Source: Bacteroidales bacterium (GTDB lineage Bacteria; Bacteroidota; Bacteroidia; Bacteroidales; UBA932). Taken from it: 64,000 bases of DNA. The position numbers and the translations under genes were made by a program. Below, piece after piece: positions 17,901 through 25,200 of this stretch. The stretch's first letter is position 1, and each line of letters opens with the position of its first letter. The stretch covers positions 16,238 to 80,237 of the forward strand of contig JAFWRQ010000036.1 of the NCBI GenBank assembly GCA_017519865.1, read 5' to 3'. The notes under the pieces were generated by a model, which saw only the letters and a program-made list of their open reading frames with translations, had not been told where the DNA came from and ran no database searches.

Positions 17901-17927
17901 GGCCGCAGCAAGGATGATTCTCTTCAT
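14907..17927 (-). CDS. Secreted beta-helix protein (pectate-lyase-3 / GH55-like) with C-terminal beta-propeller
   Basis: 1006 residues. A signal peptide (MKRIILAAAIFMAAFCSYDAFA) is followed by two pectate_lyase_3-type starts of a right-handed beta-helix: FGIRADGKFDVSDALQEAV near residue 45 and YGAVGDGETDDTEAIQRAI near residue 375. Such a doubled helix is the layout of GH55 exo-beta-1,3-glucanases. Residues about 735-1000 look like an NHL/SMP-30-type beta-propeller (repeated ATGAATDSKGNVYFCEGN and LALDTDDNLIVITRY units). A Gly/Ala/Pro/Met-rich insert occupies about residues 496-529 (bases 16339-16442). It is the second gene after a flavodoxin lipoprotein, 19 bases apart. Whether it is a hydrolase, a lyase or a binding protein cannot be settled here. 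Confidence 0.72.
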   Translation of the reverse strand: MKRIILAAAIFMAAFCSYDAFAGASVYTLKFDDPKGVFFTEEEFGIRADGKFDVSDALQEAVNRIKEERGFGTLYLPEGKYRISRTIYVPGSIRIVGYGKSRPEIVLEKNTPGFDKEQTSMMWFTGGIVTDPSRVADASAGTFYSGVSNVDFRIGKGNPMAIALRTHLAQHGIVSHVSVYGGDGFACLYDAGNELEDVEFFGARYGISSGVSSPSWPIAMVDAYFEGQKEAAIISRNAGFAIVNMKVKDAPAGIICERGLADRLFLEDCAFENVGTAVTMTGEEGETNQLNILNAHCRNVPVAVSLTKAGKDFPVKDRSYRIEEFVYGLIVPEMGAEPEFGTVCKTVSEEFPSTFRKTIPALPDMSTWASVVSYGAVGDGETDDTEAIQRAIDSNKAVFFPEGWYRITNTIKLREGSVLIGLHPFSTQLILAESTPAFSGFGSPVPMVESSKGDDIFTGIGICTGGYNKRAVGMKWMASERSLLNDVKFVGGHGTMRRPAPRPAAGAAPGGAAPGGMAGFGGMMGFGMGRVSSPDNPIAVQGLDQAWDNQYWSLWITDGGGGTFKDIWSANTYAPAGIYVSDTSTPSRMYAISLEHHVRFESRWRNVENFKVYALQYEEESREGQDCVAMTMDNCRNIMFANLWFYRVVRVMVPRDYGTLLSNCRDIEIRGVKAWTQILCETAATAYDLNKNIAIYPLEFSYARVTGQEKGRRPAGKKGEAVEIGDNYRFATGAATDSKGNVYFCEGNMRKIYKWDAETEAVTLLADYPYRPLSLALDTDDNLIVITRYEGQPGLRDEKIEMIQSLPDANSDYSGWGNGMWGVVAYAIDTRSGADTMTPLSLVPTSSVRPSRVIYPSHALRAGDFLAVYDGKMPERSFLAPDGDTIVPYLFDLCRSIDLTAVTPGQKELVWIAWENPKRTYTFNVNADGSLSATGDYVKHGEYATAYDRAGNTYVAAGQVRVYDRGGRETGIFDIEERPISMEVGGKEGEYLFITTNRSFYKMPLR

Positions 17928-17946
17928 ATTGACAGTTGAGAAGGAT

Positions 17947-18762
17947 TTATCTCAATACCTGGGTGAACACGGGGTCCTGGCCATCCAGGTCAAGGACGTA
18001 TACCTTGATGGTACTTGCAGCAGGTGCTGCGCCTTCGCCCCTGGGGATGTCCCTGGCCTCGAAGAGGTACTCGGTACCGCCGGTCACTGCACGTGAAGCG
18101 ACGGCCTCAGCCTTGGCGCTGATCATGGGATAGGTCGACACGGCAGCATCGAAGATGGCGGATTCAGCCTCGGAAACGGGATGAGATGCAGAGAAATCGT
18201 CATATTTCACGTAATCACCCTCGAGGAAACCGTTCTCCTTGAGGAAGCGGTCGACCTCGGCCGGCATCGCATCGATGCGGGCAGACCTGACACCATAGCC
18301 TGGCAAAACGTTGGCATTTGGGAGTTTAGCCTTGATATCCCTGCAGCTGACATCCAGTCCGCCGCTTCCGAAAGTACAGAAGGGAACGACGGTCTTGCCG
18401 CTGAAATCGACGGTCTCCAGCAGGCTGGCGATGGGAAGGGCATAAGTGCCAAACCAGATGGGATATCCCAGGAATATGACATCGTAGGAACTGATGTCAT
18501 GGGTGAGCGGACGCAACTCCGGAAGGGTGCCCTCGCTTCTCTCCTGGTTGGAGCGGGCGATGGTCTCCTGATAGCTTCCGTCATAGGGCTTCACGAGGGC
18601 TATCTCCTCGATGTCGGCGCCGAGCAGGTCGCTGAACTGCTGCGCGACCGCCTTGGTCGTGGAAGTCTGCGAATAATAAAGTACAAGTGCCTTGGGTGCC
18701 TTGCTCCCCGAGCAAGAGACGGCAAGCGCCATGATGGCAGCCAAATAAAGCAGTTTTTTCAT
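17947..18762 (-). CDS. Flavodoxin-fold lipoprotein
   Basis: 271 residues from ATG 18762. The N-terminus MKKLLYLAAIMALAVSCSGSK is a lipoprotein signal with the cysteine at about residue 17, so the protein is exported and lipid-anchored. ALVLYYSQTSTTKAVAQQF (about 24-42) is the FMN-phosphate-binding loop of flavodoxins, and DVIFLGYPIWFGTYALP (about 93-109) and CTFGSGGLDVS are further flavin-contacting loops. Exported flavodoxins occur in Bacteroidota; partners are unknown. About 80 extra C-terminal residues (after about 190) form an unassigned domain. It is co-directional and 19 bases upstream of the beta-helix gene, which suggests one operon. Confidence 0.83.
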   Translation of the reverse strand: MKKLLYLAAIMALAVSCSGSKAPKALVLYYSQTSTTKAVAQQFSDLLGADIEEIALVKPYDGSYQETIARSNQERSEGTLPELRPLTHDISSYDVIFLGYPIWFGTYALPIASLLETVDFSGKTVVPFCTFGSGGLDVSCRDIKAKLPNANVLPGYGVRSARIDAMPAEVDRFLKENGFLEGDYVKYDDFSASHPVSEAESAIFDAAVSTYPMISAKAEAVASRAVTGGTEYLFEARDIPRGEGAAPAASTIKVYVLDLDGQDPVFTQVLR

Positions 18763-18805
18763 AATACGCGTATTTGGTGCCAATTTACGGTTTTTCTTCC
18801 TTATG

Positions 18806-20056
18806 TCAATGGCTTTCCGTTGTTTTCAGTTCCCCTTCCTCGCGATTCAGGCCGCGTGTGAGATACATGATGCCGACGAGAAGCGCAAAGAGGACCAGCG
18901 TTCCGGCCAGGAAGGCGTAGGTCTCCATCTGGAGGAGGACGTAACTGAGCAGGTAGGCCAGCGCGACAAGGGCCGTGAGAAGCCAGGCTGAACGGTCGCG
19001 GAGGATGCCGCGGAAATAGCCGAACAAGGCCGCAACCGTCATCATGGCTGCCAACGCATAGGCCAGCGAGAAACTCATGAACTCGGAGAATGACAGCACA
19101 AGTGCATAGAAAAGCACCAGCGAGAAACCTATGACCAGATACTGGACAAGGTTGATCCTCTTCTTCCCTACCAGTTCCACAGCAAGGCCGGCGATGAAAA
19201 CCAGCAGGATGACAAGGATGCCGTATTTGGCCGAGCGCATGCTCTTCTGGTACTGCGTCACGCCCTGAAGAAGGTTCACGCCGAAAGAGGTGTCATCGGG
19301 TTTGCCGCGGTTGATCTCGGACACGGACCAGCGGGCAGTGAAGCCCTCCTCCGACACCTCGCGCTCCGAAGGCAGGAAGTCACCGGTGAAGGAAGGGTCA
19401 GGGCAGTTTGAGTGCATCTTCACCTCCGTGGTTTCACCATAAGGCCTGACCATCAAGGAACTGGAGCCTTTTACGCGATAACTGAGCCTGAACGGAATGA
19501 CGGCCTTTCCGTCCATCAGGGACTTGTCAAGGCCGACGGGCTCCGAAAGCGAAGCACCCGAACCGGAATGGAAGGAATAGGACTGTTCTCCAAGCGTGAT
19601 TTCCACACGGCCGTCGATGCCGCGAAGGTCGCTTATACCGACGGATATAGTCTGCCCTTTCAATTCTTTCTCCCCATATACGGGCGGTATGACGAAATCG
19701 CCCGTGGCCACGACTTCCGCTCCGTAGACCATGATGTCATAGATGGAACGGTGGAGTATCTGCGTGGGGAGGTCGATATCATAATCCAGGGAACGGGGAT
19801 AGACAACCGCCGTCTCCCGCTTCATGGACTTCTCCTGCTTCTGGTCGACGGCTTCGACGTCGTATGAGAACTCCAGGACAGGACCGGTAAGCGTCTGGGA
19901 ACGTCCCCAACTCGCCGCCACGTCTTCGCGGCTGGCGGAAGCGGCATTCTGGCGGTCCGTTATCTGACCCTGGACCATTGCCAGGGGAATGAGCATCATC
20001 ATCGCCAGCACGCCCATCAGTGCGATCTTTACCGGCAGGGAATCCAAGAGTTTCAT
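18806..20056 (-). CDS. creD: CreD-family inner membrane protein
   Basis: 416 residues from ATG 20056. A single N-terminal membrane helix (KIALMGVLAMMMLIPLAMV) is followed by a long extracytoplasmic domain (about 35-275) with the family-typical GPVLEFSY, and then five to six close helices in the last 150 residues (ILVILLVFIAGLAVELV through LVLFALLVGIMYLTRG). This is the CreD architecture. CreD is linked to envelope stress and beta-lactam response in Proteobacteria; its biochemical role is unknown. Here it is the last gene of an envelope operon after PBP1C, with 62 bases between the stop of pbpC and its start. Confidence 0.85.
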   Translation of the reverse strand: MKLLDSLPVKIALMGVLAMMMLIPLAMVQGQITDRQNAASASREDVAASWGRSQTLTGPVLEFSYDVEAVDQKQEKSMKRETAVVYPRSLDYDIDLPTQILHRSIYDIMVYGAEVVATGDFVIPPVYGEKELKGQTISVGISDLRGIDGRVEITLGEQSYSFHSGSGASLSEPVGLDKSLMDGKAVIPFRLSYRVKGSSSLMVRPYGETTEVKMHSNCPDPSFTGDFLPSEREVSEEGFTARWSVSEINRGKPDDTSFGVNLLQGVTQYQKSMRSAKYGILVILLVFIAGLAVELVGKKRINLVQYLVIGFSLVLFYALVLSFSEFMSFSLAYALAAMMTVAALFGYFRGILRDRSAWLLTALVALAYLLSYVLLQMETYAFLAGTLVLFALLVGIMYLTRGLNREEGELKTTESH

Positions 20057-20118
20057 GATCTTGTCTATTGATATGTGACAAAAACCGGGAATCAACAATA
20101 ATGCCAACGGGCGCTCTG

Positions 20119-22272
20119 TTACAAGCCCTTGACGGCAAAGCCCACGGAGACCGTGTTGCCTTCACCGTCCACCACCGTAACGGTATGGTTTCCAGGATCA
20201 GGTGCGATGCGCATCTGATGTAGGATGCGGGTCTCGCCCAGGTAGGACTGGTCCAGGTGCCAGTATACGGTCGCATCGGGGTCGCGGTGTACGACGTGGA
20301 AAACGGCTCCGGGCACACTGCCGTCCAGCTGTCGCGGGAGAGTCAGCACGCTTCCGGGCTCCGGATACAGGAACTCCATCGGGGCCGTATCGCGTCCAGG
20401 GACGACCTGATACTCAGGGTGATATGCCTTGTAATACCATTCCATTGCCGGTGGCAGGCGGAACACTCCGTCTCTATGATAGGGACACACGGCGCTCTCG
20501 GCGGCCTTAGCCGGGAGCAGTGTGCTTTCCCAATCCGGGCAGTCCGGTCCGCGAAGCATCCCGGATGCAGTACAGACATCCAGATAGACTCCCCCTTCCA
20601 GGGGCTCCTCGAACCAGTCGGCAGAAGCCGGCAAAAGGTTCAGCAGGTCGAAAAGGACAGGACCGGCGGTCTTCGCGCCGGTCATCCCGGCGACGCCGTG
20701 ACCGTCGGCATTGCCGCACCAGACGCCTATGGCGTAGTCCGGCGTGACTCCGACTGCCCATGCATCCCTATATCCATAACTGGTTCCCGTCTTCCAGGCC
20801 GCTTTCCGGACGGAGGCAATGAGTTTCCAGTCGATCTCGTCGGGACGGTTCACTTCCTTGAGCGCCTCGAAAGTGTACCAGAGAGCTATCTTGTCTTTAA
20901 GGGGCGAGGAGGCGTCAATGCCCTCGTAACTGCGTACCATCCCGGCATATGCTGCAGTGATGTCACGCAGCGTCCCTTCGCCACCGCCCAGAATGAGCGA
21001 GAGTCCATAGTCCGAGGCGTCGCGGTTAAGTGTCGAGAGGCCGGCTTCGCGAAGGAGTTCCAGGAAGCGCGGAGCGCCATAAGAGCGCAGCATATGTACC
21101 GCGGGAACGTTCAACGAACGTGCGAGCGCCTCCGCTGCGGGAACGGCCCCGTGGAACTGGAGGTCGAAATTCTCGGGTGTGAAACCGCCGAGGTTCACCG
21201 GCGTATCGGGAATGAGCGTGCGCGGAAGGATCACTCCCTCCTGCAGGGAGGCGCAGTAAAGGAAAGGTTTGAGTATGCTTCCGGTACTGCGCGGGGCGCG
21301 GGCGATGTCGACTTCGGAACCAGCCCTGCTGCGGGCAGCGGAGGCGTTCCCCACATAGGCGAGGATCTCCCCGCTGCGAACATCCATTACGACGGCCGCC
21401 AGGTCGGCAGCCCCGCCAAGGTCGAGTTCATCCGACCAGCGGTCGGTGACGGACTCGACCTGCCTTTGCAGGGGCAGGTCTATGCTCGTCCGCGTCCTGA
21501 CGCCGTGAGGCTGGCCCTCCACCCAATGCCTTGCATGGTTGGGAAGCGGGTATGGAGCATCAGGGAGGGGCTCGTCCATGGCATCCTCAAGGGTTGAAGC
21601 GTCGATATAACCACGTTTGTGGAGTTTCTCCAACAGACGGTTGCGCTTTTCCAGAAGTTTATCCCTGCCTTTCCCAGGATGTATGCTGGAAGGCGCATTG
21701 GGCAGGACTGCCAGGGTGGCCGACTCTGCCCAGGACAACTGGTCCGCCGGCCGGCCGAAGTATCTCCAGGCAGCCGCTTCCAGCCCGACGACATTGCCCC
21801 CGAACGGGGCGTGGGAGACATACAGGGAAAGGATCCTCTTTTTGGAATACCGCAGTTCGAGCCGGGTAGCCTGCACTGCCTCTATCGCCTTCTGCCACAG
21901 GTTACGCTCCTTCCCGCGAGACAGGCGGATCACCTGCATGGTGATCGTACTGCCGCCGCTGACCACATGTCCGGCCCGGAGGTTGCTCACAACTGCCCGG
22001 ACCAGGGCGGCGGGATCGACTCCGGGATGCCAGCGGAAGTGCCTGTCCTCGAACTGGATGATGGCCGTGGCACAACGGTACGGGACCGTGTCGCAGGGCG
22101 GGAAGCGCCATTGCTGGTCGTCCGCTATGCGTGCTCCCAGCAGGCGTCCGTCACGGTCAGTAACGACGGTCGAATAGGGTGTACCCTTGAAAAGGTCCTT
22201 CGGCAGGCAGAAGAACCAGCCTGCCAGAAGGACCGTTAAAACAATGAGTATGATTCTCTTACGCCGGGTCAT
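20119..22272 (-). CDS. pbpC: Penicillin-binding protein 1C (bifunctional transglycosylase/transpeptidase-like)
   Basis: 717 residues with an N-terminal signal anchor (RIILIVLTVLLAGWFFCL). The GT51 transglycosylase domain (about 50-225) shows IIQFEDRHFRWHPGVD with the catalytic Glu, and GGSTITMQVIRLSRG. The transpeptidase domain (about 275-545) has the SxxK motif in RSTGSILKPF, SLN as the SxN motif, and KTGTSYGYRD as the KTG motif. A BiPBP_C domain (about 625-717) ends the protein. It polymerises or repairs peptidoglycan on the periplasmic side. Its start overlaps the stop of the alpha-2-macroglobulin gene as ATGA. The pairing of PBP1C with a bacterial alpha-2-macroglobulin is widespread. Confidence 0.94.
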   Translation of the reverse strand: MTRRKRIILIVLTVLLAGWFFCLPKDLFKGTPYSTVVTDRDGRLLGARIADDQQWRFPPCDTVPYRCATAIIQFEDRHFRWHPGVDPAALVRAVVSNLRAGHVVSGGSTITMQVIRLSRGKERNLWQKAIEAVQATRLELRYSKKRILSLYVSHAPFGGNVVGLEAAAWRYFGRPADQLSWAESATLAVLPNAPSSIHPGKGRDKLLEKRNRLLEKLHKRGYIDASTLEDAMDEPLPDAPYPLPNHARHWVEGQPHGVRTRTSIDLPLQRQVESVTDRWSDELDLGGAADLAAVVMDVRSGEILAYVGNASAARSRAGSEVDIARAPRSTGSILKPFLYCASLQEGVILPRTLIPDTPVNLGGFTPENFDLQFHGAVPAAEALARSLNVPAVHMLRSYGAPRFLELLREAGLSTLNRDASDYGLSLILGGGEGTLRDITAAYAGMVRSYEGIDASSPLKDKIALWYTFEALKEVNRPDEIDWKLIASVRKAAWKTGTSYGYRDAWAVGVTPDYAIGVWCGNADGHGVAGMTGAKTAGPVLFDLLNLLPASADWFEEPLEGGVYLDVCTASGMLRGPDCPDWESTLLPAKAAESAVCPYHRDGVFRLPPAMEWYYKAYHPEYQVVPGRDTAPMEFLYPEPGSVLTLPRQLDGSVPGAVFHVVHRDPDATVYWHLDQSYLGETRILHQMRIAPDPGNHTVTVVDGEGNTVSVGFAVKGL

Positions 22273-25200
22273 CTGGTGACCGCCGCGGAGCCTGAAGCAG
22301 TGTTCGCGGCCACATGCGGGTCGTACATCGCAGAGCAGGTGACGGCGGGCAACGTATAGACGCCCTCATACGCAGCCCGGAGCTTAAGCGTGAAACTGCG
22401 GGACTTCCCGTGCGGCAGGTCGAAGAACCAGTTGCAACGGTCGTCACGGATGTCGCGGTAGTCGGCCTCGCCGTCACCTGCGCCTCCGCGGAGCCTGTCG
22501 TTGAGGATCTCCCAACCGGACGGGATGCGCTCGCTCAGCGCGAGGGACCTGTAGTCGCGGGACGAGGGATTGGACACTTTCACTACGGCGGTGAACTCAG
22601 TGCCCTGCTTGACGGAAGCAGGATTGAGCGGTGTTCCGTCCGCATTCTGATAACTGACAGATATCTGCAGGCCACTGGAAGCAGCTGCTACAGGGGTTGA
22701 TGCCGGAGCGCGTGAGACAGTGGTAAGCGTAGCGTAGAGCAGCTCGTCCATAGTATTCTTCACCTCGACGCGGCCGGAAACCGGCTTGGTAAATACGGAC
22801 TGGGCGGAAGTGACGGCCTCGCCGCCTACTTCGGCCCGTATCGACTGTGCGTCGACCTTGGCGAACAGTCGGTCCATGGCCATGGCCGCGAAGGCGGCCT
22901 CCTGGGTGGAGTACCATCCCTTATTGATCTCGGCGGCCACCTCCTGTGCAGTCGGGACAGCATCCTGGAGCCTTCCGACAAGGGTTTGGGCCAAGAGGAT
23001 CACGGACTTGTCGCGCAGCGAGGAACCGTACGGGAAGTCTCCGGAACCCAAGTTGTCGGACACGCCGCTGATACGGGAGATGAGTTCCTCGGCGGACTTG
23101 GACTTTCCGCCGGCAGCATACGCCGCTGCAAGCATCCAAGCCGCACGCTCGCTCAGGTCGCCCGCCTCCTTGAGGCGGTTCATCGCGCCGCTGGCGGCGT
23201 CGCCCGCGACTGCGAGGGTGTACAGTCGGTAGCACTCGTCCAGCTCGCTGAACGCAGCGTTGCCGGCCCGGCGGTATGCCTGGCTGAGGTTGGTCTGGAA
23301 GCGTTTCCAGCTGTCAATTACATCCTTCTGGACCTCGAATCCCGCAGCTGAGGCCTCGGCCAGGAACTGGCCCGCCATCGAACTCACCCAGCTGTCGGAA
23401 ACGGTACCGCCGCTCCAGTACGAGAAGCCGCCGTCGCTCCGCTGGCGCGAGTAGATCTGATGGATGATGCCCGGTAACAACTCCTTCGCCGCTGCAGCGT
23501 CAGCCTCCGACAGCTGCGGCAGCAGATGAAGGAGCGTCAGGCCGCGGGCGGACAATTGTTCGGTGCAGTTGTAAGGGTAGTTCTTCATCGTCCGGAACAG
23601 GCCGGAGGCATCCACAGCCGGGAAACCTGCCAGTTCGAGGGTGGAGCCTTCGCCGGCGTCGAAAGTGACGGACTTGCCGCCGGGAAGCATCTCCTGCCGT
23701 ACGGTCACGGTCTCAGGGTTGGGGTTGACAACCTGGATATCTATGATCTCTGAAGCCTTATGGGAGGCTCCGGAAGCTTCGACGGTCACCTTGGCCGCGC
23801 CTTCCCCGACTGCCTTGAGCGAGAAACGAACGACCTGGTCCCCTGCTTCGGTAAATGTGGCTGTCGCCGTCGGGGAACCGTCCATCTGAAGGGCGCCCTC
23901 AGCCTTGACGGTGACCTTGGCGCTGCGGATATCGTCGCTCAGTGCGAAGACATTGACCGGCAGCACCACCTGCTCACCGTTACATACCTGGGCAGGCAGG
24001 GAGCTGAGTACCATAAGCGGGGATTTAACGGTTACGGTCCTATCTGCACTGCCGTATGCACCGTCGTGCCCGGCAACCACCATCACCCTCAAACTTCCGA
24101 TATACATCGGGAGCGTTATCTCATGGGTGGCAGTACCCTTCTTGAGCGTGAAGGGTCCGAGGAACCGGACGACTGGATTGAAGCGGTTATCCTTCCTTGC
24201 AGCGCGGATGTTCTCCTGATCTCCTCCGATGCTAAGCATCGGGCCTATGGGACCACCACGGAAGCCGATGACCTGGTCGTAGAGATCCCAGGTCTTAACG
24301 CCCAGCGCCTCGGTGCGGTACATTGCGTCCCAAGGCGAAGGTGTCTTGAATGCCGTGAGGTCCAGCAGGCCCTCGTCTACGACTGCAAGGGTGTATGTCA
24401 TCGGCTTGCCCGACTTCTCGGACACCTGTATCTTGAAGGTCTTCTCGGGCTCGACGGTATCGGGAGCCTTTACGACCGGTTCCAGATGCGAGCCCGGATT
24501 CTCCACGCTCACCCGCCTTACGCCGTAGAGACGCAGCGGCAAGTCATTGGCAGTCACGGAGTATGGCTGCACCAGAGTGATGTGGACGTAGAAATTCGGT
24601 GCCATTTCCGGGGTGACGGTGAAGGAATAGGCGGCATCCTTACCGCCGTCGGTCGACACCCACTGGCGTGAAAGCACTCCGCCGGCATTTTCCAGGGACA
24701 CCAGGGCCTGCCCGCCGGCAGCGGCAGGGATGAATACGGTCGCCTTTTCTCCGGCAAGGTAGCTGGCCTTGTCGGTAGAGAAGGTGAGCATGGTCAGGGC
24801 ATTGGGATCTTCGCGGCCGGCCCTGCCAAGATAGCCTGGCTCATCGATGATGACCGTCCTTCCGGACACGTGTCCTCCGGCAACATCACGGACGACTACC
24901 AGGTACCTGCCCCATTCCTCGGCTTCAGCACGGAGGGTGAAAGTGGCATCCTGCGCCCCGGAGACCAGGGTTCCGGAAGCGACCGGCCTGGCCTCACTCC
25001 CGTTTACATAGCTGTTGAGTTCGTCGGGATTGTCCTCCCACCACCAGCTCCACTGGAGCTTGAAGACGCGGTACTCGAGGTTCCTGCCGGAAAGGCGGTT
25101 ACCCGCTGCGTCGACTACGGCGACCCTTACGGTATGGTCCTTGCCGGTCTCCAGATCTCCGTCGGAAGGGAATTTTACACCGACATAGGCGGGGAATGGT

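Noticed and set aside
20257-21597. 446-codon open frame on the + strand
   Set aside because: Antisense to pbpC, whose motifs are all intact. Composition is typical of shadow frames, rich in Arg, Gly and His.
23760-24671. 303-codon open frame on the + strand
   Set aside because: Antisense to the alpha-2-macroglobulin gene over its best conserved part; no family resemblance.
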